Source: Thalassobellus sp050294475
Lineage (GTDB): Bacteria; Bacteroidota; Bacteroidia; Flavobacteriales; Flavobacteriaceae
Length of the DNA: 64,000 nucleotides
NCBI GenBank assembly: GCA_050294475.1
Contig: JBNKOE010000023.1
Span: 62,001-126,000, forward strand
Reading direction: 5' to 3'
The notes beneath the pieces were generated by a model. The model saw only the letters and a program-made list of their open reading frames with translations, made no database searches and was not told where the DNA came from. Position 1 is the first letter of the stretch, and each line of letters begins with the position of its first letter. Positions 22,934 through 32,210 of the stretch are shown in pieces. Both the position numbers and the translations under genes were made by a program.

Positions 22934-23938
22934 ATGAAGTTAATTAGAACCATATGTTTTCCTTTTATACCTATTTATTACGGCATAACAAGTTTGCGAA
23001 ATAAATTGTACGATTTAGGTTTGAAGCAGTCTACATCGTATACTATGCCTATAATTTGTGTTGGAAACTTAAGTGTTGGTGGTACAGGAAAAACACCTAT
23101 GATTGAGTATTTAGTTACTTTACTTAAAGATGATTACAAACTAGCAACATTAAGCAGAGGTTATAAAAGAAAAACAAAAGGGTTTCAATTGGCTAATAAA
23201 TTTTCTACTGCAGAAACTATAGGAGATGAACCTTTTCAGTTTTATAATAAATTTAAAGAAGATATTTTAGTTGTTGTTGATTCTGATAGAAGGAATGGTA
23301 TCGAAACTTTGCAAAAGCAAAATCTTCCTCCAGAAGTTATTTTGCTTGATGATGCTTTTCAGCATAGAAAAGTAAAGGCTGGATTTAATATTTTGTTGAC
23401 TACTTACGGAAATCCATATTTTAAAGATATTGTTTTGCCTTCTGGAAATTTAAGAGAACCAAGAAGTGGCGCAAAACGCGCTAATATTATTGTTGTTACT
23501 AAATGCCCAATAGGATTAACAGAAAACGAAAAGAATAAAATTATTGAGCAGATTAGCCCAATGAGTCATCAATCTGTTTTTTTTAGTTCTATTGCATATG
23601 CTAATGAAGTTATGTCTATAGATACTAAAGTGAAAATTGATGATTTACCTCATTTTACTTTGGTAACAGGTATTGCAAATGCGAATCCTTTAGTTGATTT
23701 TTTAAATAATAAAAATTTAAAGTTTGAGCATTTAAATTTTAAAGATCACCATGATTTTTCTCAGCAAGATATTGCAGCCTTAAATAAGAAAACATGTATT
23801 GTAACTACCGAGAAAGATTTTATGCGATTAAAACAATATGAGTCTTTAAAAACTAAGTTGTTTTATTTGCCAATAACTACTGTTATTGATAATAACACCG
23901 AATTTAATACTTTAATTAAAACGTTTGTAAAGGCTTAG
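22934..23938 (+). CDS. lpxK: Tetraacyldisaccharide 4'-kinase
   Basis: A 334-residue inner-membrane-associated kinase that adds the 4'-phosphate to the lipid A disaccharide. The P-loop is VGNLSVGGTGKTPMIEYL, about residues 40-57. Other family segments are LSRGYKR, DEPFQFYNKF, ILLDDAFQHRKVK and LREPRSGAKRANIIVVTKC. The N-terminal FPFIPIYYGITSLRNKLYD is the membrane-binding helix. I chose the ATG at 22934 over a TTG one codon earlier. Its last bases overlap the converging histidine kinase stop (23935-23938). Confidence 0.96.
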   Translation: MKLIRTICFPFIPIYYGITSLRNKLYDLGLKQSTSYTMPIICVGNLSVGGTGKTPMIEYLVTLLKDDYKLATLSRGYKRKTKGFQLANKFSTAETIGDEPFQFYNKFKEDILVVVDSDRRNGIETLQKQNLPPEVILLDDAFQHRKVKAGFNILLTTYGNPYFKDIVLPSGNLREPRSGAKRANIIVVTKCPIGLTENEKNKIIEQISPMSHQSVFFSSIAYANEVMSIDTKVKIDDLPHFTLVTGIANANPLVDFLNNKNLKFEHLNFKDHHDFSQQDIAALNKKTCIVTTEKDFMRLKQYESLKTKLFYLPITTVIDNNTEFNTLIKTFVKA

Positions 23939-26166
23939 GCAGACTTGTTAGCATTACCAGCAAGAGCGTTGTAAAGTTTTTTCTCAAATTCTTCTTGCTT
24001 AAATGGTTTTGGAATAATATCTGTAAAACCAGCTTCCTCAAATTCGTGCATTTTGTCCTCAATGGTTACAGCAGTTAAAGCAAAAATGGTTAATTCTTTA
24101 TCAAAAGCTCTAACACGTTTAGTAGCTTCCATACCACTTATTCCTGGCATATGAATGTCCATTAATATAATGTCGTAGTTGTTTGCTTTTATCATGTCTA
24201 CAGCATCTTCACCATTGTCTATAATATCACATTTAAGATTCATTTTAGTAAGAATCTTTTTGGTAATCATTTGGTTTATTTTATTGTCTTCAACAACTAA
24301 AATTTTAACATTTGTTAAATCAAGGTCTTCTTTATTGCCACTAAAATAACTAACTTTATTTTCTTTAGCTTCTTCAACAGATGTGTATTCTAAAGGTATT
24401 TCAAAATAAAAAGTAGTTCCTTTTTCTAATTCACTTTTAACGTAAATTTTTCCTTTTAAAATATCTATTAAACCTTTTACAATTGAAAGACCTAAACCAG
24501 TTCCTCCATATTTTCGGTTAATTTGAATAGAGCCTTGAGAGAAACTTTCAAACATATTGTCTTGTTTCTCTTGACTAATACCAATACCATTATCTTCAAT
24601 TTCAAATCGAAGTGTGTAAGTGCTATCTTTTTGGTCTATTTTATATATTCTAATCCAAATATCTCCATCTTTTGTAAACTTAATAGAGTTTCCAATAAGG
24701 TTAATTAAGATTTGTGAAATTTTTAATTGATCGGCAATAAAGTTTTCTGGTAAATCTTTATCGTATTCAAGATGAAGTTTAACATTATTGTCGCTTGCTG
24801 AATTATTTAAAGCAAGAATAATATTGTTTATTTTCTTTTTTAAGTTGAATGATTCTGGATCTATTTCTACTTTATTAGCTTCAATTTTGTTAATTTGAAG
24901 GATATCATTAATAAAAGTTAAAAGATAATCTCCTGAAAATTTTAATGACTTTAAGTGTTGAATTTGTTCAGGTTTTGGGTTTTCTTCTAACAACATATTA
25001 CTTAATCCTGTTACAGCATAAAGCGGTGTTCGTAACTCGTGTGTAACAGTAGATAAGAAATTGGCTTTGGTTTTTGATGCTAGTTCAGCTTTTTCTTTAG
25101 CAATAATAAGTTCTCCATTTTTTTTATGAAGCATATTATTGGTTTTTAATCTGATGTTGTTATTCTTGTAAAGCGATAATGTTAAAAGCGATAGAATAGT
25201 AATTAATGCAACACTTAATATAGACGTTAATGTGTTTAAGTTTTTGTCTCCTTCTGCTTCTTCTAATTTTTCTTTAGCTTTTTTATTTTTTTCAATCTCA
25301 GTATTTAGCTTGTTTTGTATTTCACTGTTTGTAGAAGAATAAGTTGTTTTTAGATTTCTTAATGAATCTGATAATTTTATATGTAGTTTTAAATAATCAT
25401 TAGATTGTTTGTAGTTTTGTATGTTTTCGTTAATGTTGCTTAGTACCGTGTAGCCTTCATTAAGAATACCTGCAAAGTTGTTTTCTTTCGCAATTTGTAA
25501 TCCTTCGTTTGCATAAGTTAGTGCTCTTTCATTATCATTTAAATAACTGTAAATAATACCTTGTTTTATAAGAGCTTTACTTTGAGTTTTTAAATCTTCT
25601 GTTTTTTTAGCCAGAGCTAAAGATTGATCAATTATAGATCTTGCTTTTCTGTAATTTTTTAAAAGCATATAAGTTTTTCCTTCTTCAAGAAGTGTTTCAG
25701 CTAATTTTTTTTCTAAACCTTCTTGTAAAAAGAGATTTCTAGCCGATTTAAAATAATCAGAAGCTTGTGAGTAGTCTTTTTTGCTAATGTATACTTCTCC
25801 TAAGGTTTTGTAAGAATCAGCTAAATTGGCATCGTCTTTTATGATTCTTTGAATTTCTATTGAAGTATTAAGTGATGTTATAGCATTATCACTTTCATTA
25901 TTAAGAAGCTGTAATCTAGCTTTAAAAGTGTAAATAATTCCTAAACTTTTTTTGTTGTCTAGCTTTTCGGCTAATTTTAAAGCTTCATTTAGATTAATTT
26001 GTGCTTCTAAATAATTATAATTATCTAATGCAGAATGAGCTTCTTCTAAGCGAAAGTTAATTTTTCCCTGAAGTATTTCAGGGTCATTATCAATCGTTTT
26101 TTGTGCAGAAATACTGAGGCTAAATAACAGTACTGCTATATATATGTAATTTCTGATTTGGATCAT
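23935..26166 (-). CDS. TPR-containing hybrid histidine kinase
   Basis: A 743-residue sensor. Order: signal peptide (1-21), periplasmic TPR solenoid (about 30-265), coiled coil (280-310), transmembrane helix (312-333), HisKA with the phosphorylated H376 in STVTHELRTPLYAV, HATPase with N box LIGNSIKFTKDGD and G boxes DNGIGIS and GGTGLGLSIVKGL, then a C-terminal receiver (620-735) with phospho-acceptor D670 in DIILMDIHMPG and KPF lysine near 720. There is no output domain, so the phosphate must pass to another protein or the kinase acts through HPt. No partner regulator is nearby. The ligand is unknown. Confidence 0.94.
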   Translation of the reverse strand: MIQIRNYIYIAVLLFSLSISAQKTIDNDPEILQGKINFRLEEAHSALDNYNYLEAQINLNEALKLAEKLDNKKSLGIIYTFKARLQLLNNESDNAITSLNTSIEIQRIIKDDANLADSYKTLGEVYISKKDYSQASDYFKSARNLFLQEGLEKKLAETLLEEGKTYMLLKNYRKARSIIDQSLALAKKTEDLKTQSKALIKQGIIYSYLNDNERALTYANEGLQIAKENNFAGILNEGYTVLSNINENIQNYKQSNDYLKLHIKLSDSLRNLKTTYSSTNSEIQNKLNTEIEKNKKAKEKLEEAEGDKNLNTLTSILSVALITILSLLTLSLYKNNNIRLKTNNMLHKKNGELIIAKEKAELASKTKANFLSTVTHELRTPLYAVTGLSNMLLEENPKPEQIQHLKSLKFSGDYLLTFINDILQINKIEANKVEIDPESFNLKKKINNIILALNNSASDNNVKLHLEYDKDLPENFIADQLKISQILINLIGNSIKFTKDGDIWIRIYKIDQKDSTYTLRFEIEDNGIGISQEKQDNMFESFSQGSIQINRKYGGTGLGLSIVKGLIDILKGKIYVKSELEKGTTFYFEIPLEYTSVEEAKENKVSYFSGNKEDLDLTNVKILVVEDNKINQMITKKILTKMNLKCDIIDNGEDAVDMIKANNYDIILMDIHMPGISGMEATKRVRAFDKELTIFALTAVTIEDKMHEFEEAGFTDIIPKPFKQEEFEKKLYNALAGNANKSA

Positions 26167-26193
26167 TTAATTGAATCTTACTGGCAAATATAA

Positions 26194-27210
26194 TTATTTT
26201 ATCGATAAAACACGCTTTTTTTCCGACAAATTGCATAATAAATCAATGATTCTTGAAGAATATCCAGTTTCATTATCATACCAACCTATGATTTTTACCA
26301 TATTTCCTATAACAGATGTCATACCAGAATCAAAAATACATGAGTGTGTGTTTCCTACAATATCGATAGAAACAATAGGATCGTTAGTATATTCTATAAT
26401 GCCTTTATAATGTTTTTCAGAAGCTTCTTTAAAAGCCATATTTATGTCTTCTATAGTAACAGTTCTTTTTACATTAAATGTAATATCTGTTAAAGAGCCA
26501 TTAATTACAGGAACTCTAATACCACAACCACCTATAACATTAGATAGTTCTGGAAATATTTTAGTAAGTGCTTTTGCTGCTCCTGTTGTTGTAGGAACAA
26601 TAGATTGGCTAGCCGCTCTAGAACGACGTAAATCCCGATGTGGTTGGTCGTGCAAGCTTTGGTCAGTTGTGTAGGAGTGTACCGTAGTTATGTATGCTTG
26701 ATTAATGCCGCAAAGTTTGTTAATAATGTCAATCATTGGTGCTGCATTATTAGTGGTACATGAAGCATTAGAAATAATAGTTTCAGTACCATCTATATTT
26801 TTATCATTTACACCTAAAACAATAGTTTTAATATCATCATCTTCAGAAGGAACACTTAAAATAACTTGTTTGGTACCATTTGTAATATGGTTTTGCAAAT
26901 CGGAAGTAGTTTTAAATTTTCCTGTAGCCTCAATTACAAAATCTACATTAAAAGGTTTCCAGTTGATATCCTTTGGATGATTTTCATTTAATAGTGGTAT
27001 TTTTTTGTCATTAACAATAATAGTATTGCCATTATTAGTAACGGTTCCATTGAAAATACCATGCACACTATCATATTTTAATAAATGACTCAGCGTTTTT
27101 GCATCGGCTAAATCATTTATTGCAACAACTTGAATGTTTTTATGTGCTTCGGCTAGTCTAAATACACGTCTGCCTATTCTACCAAAACCATTAATTGCTA
27201 TGCGAATCAT
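26194..27210 (-). CDS. gap: Glyceraldehyde-3-phosphate dehydrogenase, type I
   Basis: A 338-residue glycolytic enzyme. The NAD motif INGFGRIGRRVFRLA is at residues 7-21, the catalytic C151 is in SNASCTTNNAAP, H178 is in TTVHSYTTDQSLHDQPHRDL, and the C-terminal GWYDNETGYSSR is present. The loop IND with D33 after beta-2 suggests NAD preference. It starts 2 bp after lipA ends, so the two could share a message. In flavobacteria two gap genes are frequent; nothing here shows whether this copy is glycolytic or gluconeogenic. Confidence 0.96.
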   Translation of the reverse strand: MIRIAINGFGRIGRRVFRLAEAHKNIQVVAINDLADAKTLSHLLKYDSVHGIFNGTVTNNGNTIIVNDKKIPLLNENHPKDINWKPFNVDFVIEATGKFKTTSDLQNHITNGTKQVILSVPSEDDDIKTIVLGVNDKNIDGTETIISNASCTTNNAAPMIDIINKLCGINQAYITTVHSYTTDQSLHDQPHRDLRRSRAASQSIVPTTTGAAKALTKIFPELSNVIGGCGIRVPVINGSLTDITFNVKRTVTIEDINMAFKEASEKHYKGIIEYTNDPIVSIDIVGNTHSCIFDSGMTSVIGNMVKIIGWYDNETGYSSRIIDLLCNLSEKKRVLSIK

Positions 27211-27212
27211 GA

Positions 27213-28091
27213 TTAGTTAATATGTTTTTGAGCATGGTAAGATGAGCGCACAAGTGAACTACTCTCTACATGACGGAAACCTAACTCTAAACCAATATTT
27301 TCGTATTCTTTAAATTGATCTGGATTTATAAATTGTTTTACAGGTAAATGTTTTTTACTTGGTTGTAAATATTGTCCAATAGTTACAATATCAACATTAT
27401 TTGCTTTTAAGTCGTGAAGCGTTTCAATAACTTCTTCTCTTGTTTCACCTAAACCTAGCATGATACCAGATTTTGTACGCCGTTGCCCTTGTTGTTTTAA
27501 ATATTTTAAAACCTGCATACTTCTGTCGTATTGTGCTTGAATTCTAACGTCACGTGTTAAACGACGAACGGTTTCGATATTATGAGATACAACTTCTGGT
27601 GCTACATCAATAATTCGGTCTATATGCTTTTCAATGCCTTGAAAATCTGGAATTAAAGTTTCAAGAGTTGTTTCAGGATTCATTCTACGAACAGCCTTTA
27701 CTGTTTCAGCCCACATAATACTTCCCATATCCTTTAAATCATCTCTATCAACACTTGTTAAAACAGCATGTTTAATTTTCATTAATTTAATAGATCGGGC
27801 AACTTTTTCGGGTTCATCCCAATCTACAGTTTCTGGGCGTCCTGTTTTTACACCACAAAACCCACAAGAGCGCGTGCAAATATTTCCCAAAATCATAAAA
27901 GTAGCAGTACCTTCTCCCCAGCATTCACCCATATTTGGGCAGCTTCCAGAAGTACAAATAGTATTAAGTTTGTATTTGTCTACTAAACCTCTTAATTCAG
28001 TGTATTTTTTCCCAGTAGGAAGTTTAACTCTAAGCCATTTTGGTTTGGCTTGACGTTCGGGTAAAATATTAGATATTGTGTCTTTATTCAT
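27213..28091 (-). CDS. lipA: Lipoyl synthase
   Basis: A 292-residue radical SAM enzyme that inserts two sulfurs into octanoyl groups on the lipoyl domains of 2-oxoacid dehydrogenases and GcvH. Two iron-sulfur sites are visible: CTSGSCPNMGECWGEG (auxiliary cluster) and CTRSCGFCGVKTGRP (CX3CX2C radical SAM cluster). LGETREEV and VTIGQYLQPSKKHLPV follow, and the C-terminus has SSLVRSSYHA with the Ser ligand motif RSSY. The ATG at 28091 fits homologues; a longer frame to 28175 would overlap the transporter gene and adds no conserved residues. Confidence 0.97.
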   Translation of the reverse strand: MNKDTISNILPERQAKPKWLRVKLPTGKKYTELRGLVDKYKLNTICTSGSCPNMGECWGEGTATFMILGNICTRSCGFCGVKTGRPETVDWDEPEKVARSIKLMKIKHAVLTSVDRDDLKDMGSIMWAETVKAVRRMNPETTLETLIPDFQGIEKHIDRIIDVAPEVVSHNIETVRRLTRDVRIQAQYDRSMQVLKYLKQQGQRRTKSGIMLGLGETREEVIETLHDLKANNVDIVTIGQYLQPSKKHLPVKQFINPDQFKEYENIGLELGFRHVESSSLVRSSYHAQKHIN

Positions 28092-28140
28092 GCTATTAAA
28101 ATAAAGCAGCAAAGATACGAAGTATTCTTTTAAGTTTTTT

Positions 28141-29355
28141 TTATAAACTGAATAGATACCAAATGCTAAAAGCAACTAAAAAGGCAATTCCTAACCAACT
28201 TAAAATATGAAGTTTTTTTGAAGGTCGCCATTCTTTAGGTGTGTGTTTACTTGAAATTAATATGTAATTAATTATAGCAAAAAATGGCGCGGTTATAAAA
28301 GATAATATAGTAGCTACTTTAATTAATACACCCATTTCTGAAGCTAAAAATAAAAAGATACAAATGGTACCTATTGCTAATAAAGCAATCCAAAAGGTAT
28401 AATTAAATTTTGAAGATTTTTTAAATAATAACTGCATGGTTTTTTCCATAGCTCTTGGTGATGCATCTAGTGTTGTTAATGTTGTACTAAACATAGTTGT
28501 AAATGCAGCAATACCAATAATTATATAAGCCCAATTACCTAAGTTAGCAGTATACATGTTTATGAGTTGACTAGAAAAAGCACCAGCAGAACTGCTAAAT
28601 GTTTCTCCACTATTAAACATAACTAAAGCACCTAACATTAAAAAACCAATACCAATAATGATTGTACTTAAATAACCAATATTGAAATCAAACAAAATAG
28701 ATTTTGTGTTATTTTGATTTGAGTTTTTATTTTTTTCTACGGTCCATAATGATTGCCATATAGAAACATCTAAAGGTGCCGGCATCCAACCCATAAAAGC
28801 TATTAAAAAAGCAATTTCTAAACTGTTATTAGGCAATATTTGTTGAAAAGAAATAGGTGTTGAATTTTGTTTTAAAGCGATAAATACAGCTATAATAGTA
28901 CTAATGGTAAGTGTTATAATAATAATTTTCATCAATTTATCTAATAATTTGTATTTACCAACTGTTAAGATTGTAATACATATTATTAAAATAATAATAG
29001 TCCATATTTCTAAACTAAAATTATTGCCAAATAGGGTTAAAGCAATACCTGCTGTTACAATAGTTACAGCAGTTTGGATAGTAAACATGGTAGCAAAATT
29101 AAGTATGCAATAGATTGCTAAAACACCTTTACCTAATTTATTATAGCCATCTAATAGACTTTCGCTAGTTGCAGCTGCATATCGTGGGCCGAATTGAAAA
29201 AAAGGATATTTAAAAACATTTACTAAAATTAATGCCCAAAGTAAACCCATACCAAAATCGGCACCAGCTCTTGTAGATTGAACCAAATGTGATACCCCAA
29301 TGGCTGCACCAGCAAATAATAAACCAGGACCTAGGTTTTTAAGTTTAGAAATCAT
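28141..29355 (-). CDS. Divergent Nramp-family transporter
   Basis: A 404-residue inner-membrane protein with about 11 transmembrane helices. The N-terminus GPGLLFAGAAIGVSHLVQST aligns with TM1 of Nramp proteins, but the metal-binding DPGN is replaced by a segment with no Asp or Asn. In the TM6 region, MGWMPAPLDVSIWQSLW stands where Nramp proteins have the AMPH-type metal-binding motif. Other family landmarks, such as RYAAATSESLLDGY and TTLDASPRAMEKT, are kept. It is unlikely to transport Mn2+ or Fe2+ like classical Nramp; the substrate is open. It starts 1 bp after the ECF sigma gene. Confidence 0.8.
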   Translation of the reverse strand: MISKLKNLGPGLLFAGAAIGVSHLVQSTRAGADFGMGLLWALILVNVFKYPFFQFGPRYAAATSESLLDGYNKLGKGVLAIYCILNFATMFTIQTAVTIVTAGIALTLFGNNFSLEIWTIIILIICITILTVGKYKLLDKLMKIIIITLTISTIIAVFIALKQNSTPISFQQILPNNSLEIAFLIAFMGWMPAPLDVSIWQSLWTVEKNKNSNQNNTKSILFDFNIGYLSTIIIGIGFLMLGALVMFNSGETFSSSAGAFSSQLINMYTANLGNWAYIIIGIAAFTTMFSTTLTTLDASPRAMEKTMQLLFKKSSKFNYTFWIALLAIGTICIFLFLASEMGVLIKVATILSFITAPFFAIINYILISSKHTPKEWRPSKKLHILSWLGIAFLVAFSIWYLFSL

Positions 29356-29356
29356 T

Positions 29357-29902
29357 TTAATTTTTCTGAATAATTTCTGCTAACAGTTTTTTAGCTCTAA
29401 GCAATTTAACTTTTACATTATTCATTGGTTCTTTAAGTTGAAAAGATATTTCTTTATAACTCAATTCTTGAAAATAACGTAAATTAATTACTTCTTGGTA
29501 GTGTGGTTTTAGCTTTTTAATATCACGTAATAATTTTGCTAAATGTTGCTCTGTTATAATTTCATCTTCTGGAGAAGGAGATTCGTCTAAAATTTGATAT
29601 ACCGATTTGTCATCATTAGAGGTAATTTGAGAAATAGAATTTTTTTCTTTTCTCATTAAATCTATATGAATGTTTTTTGAAATGGTGATTAGCCACGTTT
29701 TAAATTTGTAATCATCATTAAAGGTGTCAATTTTATCAAAAGCTCTAGAAAATGTTTGAATAGTTATGTCTTCAGCATCATTTTCATTGTGAATACGTTT
29801 TAATTGAAAACCATAAATAGTATCCCAATAGGTGTCTAATAAAAAATTAAATGCCTTTTGGTCGTTTTGTTTTGCCCGTTTGATAGCTTCGTCTATTTCC
29901 AA
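29357..29902 (-). CDS. ECF-type RNA polymerase sigma factor
   Basis: A 181-residue sigma factor. Sigma-2 (residues about 15-85) has DAEDITIQTFSRAFDKIDTF and the -10 contacting WLITISKNIHIDLMRK. Sigma-4 (about 120-175) has the helix-turn-helix RYFQELSYKEISFQLKEP then NNVKVKLLRAKKLLAE. No anti-sigma gene is adjacent. It overlaps the glycosyltransferase gene upstream by 10 bp and is followed at 1 bp by the Nramp-like gene. The regulon is unknown. Confidence 0.92.
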   Translation of the reverse strand: MEIDEAIKRAKQNDQKAFNFLLDTYWDTIYGFQLKRIHNENDAEDITIQTFSRAFDKIDTFNDDYKFKTWLITISKNIHIDLMRKEKNSISQITSNDDKSVYQILDESPSPEDEIITEQHLAKLLRDIKKLKPHYQEVINLRYFQELSYKEISFQLKEPMNNVKVKLLRAKKLLAEIIQKN

Positions 29903-31005
29903 AAATTAGGTTTAGATATAAGATTGTTTATAAAGATAGTTAATTGCATTATAATTAGAAAAATTTCTAAAAAAGGAAGCCAAATTAAAATATCTGATTC
30001 GTCCAGTTTTTTTGATGAAAATCCAATAACGATATATTGAAATAATAACCTGAATAAAAATAATCCTAATACAAATTGCCAATAACATGTTAATGTTAAA
30101 AGTGATGTAGAAAGAATCCAAAACAAAAGATTTGAACTATAGAATAAAGCTAATAATATTTTATGCTTTAATTTATAATGTTTTGCAGTTGAAATATGAC
30201 GTCTCTTTTGTTTAATCCAACTTTTAAAAGAGGTTTTAGGGACAGATTCGGTAAAACTATTTTTTGAAAAAGCAATTGCTGTATTTTGTTTTGAAGCAAC
30301 TTGGTTTACAAATAAATCATCATCACCCGATCGAACTTTTATATGATTTACAAAACCGTTAGCTTTAAAAAAAGTTTGTTTTGTATAAGCTAAATTTCGT
30401 CCAACACCCATATATGGAATACCATTTTTCGCAAAAGAAAAGTATTGAATAGCGGTAATTAATGTTTCGAATCGTATAAGTTTATTTAAAAATGAATTTT
30501 TAATTTTTGAATAAGTACCGTAACCTAAAACAATAGCTTTTTCATTATTAAAATGAGCACTCATTTCTTGAATCCAATATTTTGAGACTGGTTTACAATC
30601 GGCATCGGTAAATAAAAGGTGTTCGTTTTTTGAAGCTTTTATTCCAAGTGTTAAGGCATATTTTTTATTTCCCCAAAAGGCTTCAATATTTTTTACATCA
30701 ACAATTTTAATATTAGCATGTTGATTCGAAAAATGCTCAATAATTTCAAGAGTGTTATCGCTTGAAGCATCATTTATTAAAACAATTTCAAAATCGGGAT
30801 AGTCTTGAGAAATTATAGAAGGTAGGAATTTCTGCAAATTTTCAGCTTCATTTTTAGCACAAATAATAACTGAAACAGGTTTGTTTTTTGAATTGGATTT
30901 AACAGGTTTTAGAAAAGCAAATCTTCCAAATAAAATAATAAAAAAAAAGGCTTGAATAAAAACTATAACAATGAAGCTATAGAAAATAAAATCAAGTATA
31001 CTCAT
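29893..31005 (-). CDS. Membrane-bound family 2 glycosyltransferase
   Basis: A 370-residue protein with one N-terminal transmembrane helix (about 5-28), a GT-A catalytic domain and two or three C-terminal helices (about 285-360). Catalytic segments are PVSVIICAKNEAENL, IVLINDASSDNT (the DxSxD loop), LLFTDADCKPVS (the DxD metal site) and GDDDLFVNQVASK, with a nearby WIKQKRRH resembling the Q/RXXRW motif of processive enzymes. The sugar donor and acceptor are unknown; polysaccharide or glycolipid synthesis is likely. First or second gene in a run that includes an ECF sigma factor and the Nramp-like gene. Confidence 0.88.
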   Translation of the reverse strand: MSILDFIFYSFIVIVFIQAFFFIILFGRFAFLKPVKSNSKNKPVSVIICAKNEAENLQKFLPSIISQDYPDFEIVLINDASSDNTLEIIEHFSNQHANIKIVDVKNIEAFWGNKKYALTLGIKASKNEHLLFTDADCKPVSKYWIQEMSAHFNNEKAIVLGYGTYSKIKNSFLNKLIRFETLITAIQYFSFAKNGIPYMGVGRNLAYTKQTFFKANGFVNHIKVRSGDDDLFVNQVASKQNTAIAFSKNSFTESVPKTSFKSWIKQKRRHISTAKHYKLKHKILLALFYSSNLLFWILSTSLLTLTCYWQFVLGLFLFRLLFQYIVIGFSSKKLDESDILIWLPFLEIFLIIMQLTIFINNLISKPNFWK

Positions 31006-31011
31006 AAAGAG

Positions 31012-31215
31012 TTATGAGTGTTGAGGTTCATTGCAATCACTAAATTGGTCTGGTGTTTTTCCGCAAAAACCACAAGCTTCTCCTTCTTTGTTTAATGCTG
31101 GATTTTGGCTAGCACAGGTTCCTGCAAATTTACCATCTTTTTTTGCCCAAATTTTAATAGCAATACCTAAAATTCCTATGGCTAATAAAGCAATTGTAAT
31201 TAAAAGAAGTTTCAT
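31012..31215 (-). CDS. Small membrane-anchored protein with a CxFCGKTPDQF motif
   Basis: A 67-residue protein: transmembrane helix (residues 2-23, MKLLLITIALLAIGILGIAI), basic WAKKDGKF, then a small Cys-rich part with GTCASQNPALNKEGEACGFCGKTPDQFSDC. Four cysteines outside the membrane could bind a metal or form disulfides. I recall near-identical short proteins in many flavobacteria, usually annotated only as membrane or secreted protein. It lies 6 bp upstream of the GT2 gene on the same strand. Function unknown. Confidence 0.75.
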   Translation of the reverse strand: MKLLLITIALLAIGILGIAIKIWAKKDGKFAGTCASQNPALNKEGEACGFCGKTPDQFSDCNEPQHS

Positions 31216-31452
31216 GTGTTTGTAATTATTGTTTTTATATTAATTATCTCTAATACTCATTGAATCAATTCTTTGGAAATCGAAAATTTAGTTATGAATA
31301 TTTTATTAGATGAAATTTTAAGCAAAGATAATGCTTTTAGTAAAAAGGAAATTAGTATGTAGTGTAGAAATTTAGGTGACGGATTCGTTTTTTATGCGTC
31401 TTATTAGTAATAATTTGTAAATTAACATTCTAACCAATTAAATTATTTATTT

Positions 31453-32139
31453 ATGAAAAAATTATTTGCAGAATTTTTCGGAACATTTTGGCTTGTTTTT
31501 GGCGGTTGTGGTAGTGCCGTTTTTGCAGCAGGTTATCCAGAATTAGGAATTGGATTTGCTGGAGTTGCTTTAGCTTTTGGTCTTACAGTTTTAACCATGG
31601 CATATGCTGTTGGTCATATTTCTGGAGGGCATTTTAATCCAGCAGTATCTTTGGGTCTTTGGGCTGGAGGTAAGTTTGAAGCTAAAGATTTATTGGGTTA
31701 TATTGTTGCACAGTTAATAGGAGCTATAGCAGCAGCTGGTGCTTTATATTTAATAGTAACTAATAAGGCTGACTTTACTTCTATTGGTGGTTTTGCAGCA
31801 AATGGTTATGGAGAGTTATCTCCTGATGGTTATTCTATGACTGCAGCATTAATTGCTGAGTTTTTATTAACTATGTTTTTCTTATTAATTATTTTAGGAA
31901 GTACTAATGATAGAGCTCCAAAAGGATTTGCGCCAATTGCTATTGGTTTAGGTTTAACATTAATACATTTAATTAGTATTCCTATTACTAACACATCTGT
32001 TAATCCAGCACGTTCTACAAGTCAAGCTTTGTTTGCAGGAATGGAATTTACTGCACAACTTTGGTTGTTTTGGGTAGCTCCTATAGCAGGTGCTATTGTA
32101 GCAGGTTTTATCCATAAAGCTTTGTTTGATAAGGAATAA
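31453..32139 (+). CDS. aqpZ: Aquaporin Z
   Basis: A 228-residue six-helix water channel. The two pore boxes are HFNPAVSL near residue 61 and SVNPARST near residue 184. The selectivity filter fits a water-specific aquaporin: the arginine follows the second NPA, and HLISIPITNTSVNPARS matches AqpZ. The N-terminus MKKLFAEFFGTFWLVFGGCG is also typical. It stands alone with 237 bp of AT-rich upstream DNA that shows no clear promoter boxes, and a strong terminator after it. Confidence 0.97.
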   Translation: MKKLFAEFFGTFWLVFGGCGSAVFAAGYPELGIGFAGVALAFGLTVLTMAYAVGHISGGHFNPAVSLGLWAGGKFEAKDLLGYIVAQLIGAIAAAGALYLIVTNKADFTSIGGFAANGYGELSPDGYSMTAALIAEFLLTMFFLLIILGSTNDRAPKGFAPIAIGLGLTLIHLISIPITNTSVNPARSTSQALFAGMEFTAQLWLFWVAPIAGAIVAGFIHKALFDKE

Positions 32140-32157
32140 ATTTAATTACAGTATAAA

Positions 32158-32190
32158 AAAAAGCCTCATTTTATTAAAATGAGGCTTTTT
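32158..32190. terminator. Bidirectional terminator between aqpZ and the anti-sigma gene
   Basis: A 15-bp perfect stem AAAAAGCCTCATTTT/AAAATGAGGCTTTTT with a 3-nt loop between converging genes; T runs are present in both directions. Confidence 0.92.
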
Positions 32191-32210
32191 CATTGCGTTA
32201 TTTTCTTTTT

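Noticed and set aside
28092..28175. N-terminal extension of lipA by 28 codons
   Set aside because: It would overlap the transporter gene and adds no conserved residues; homologues start near MNKDTISN.
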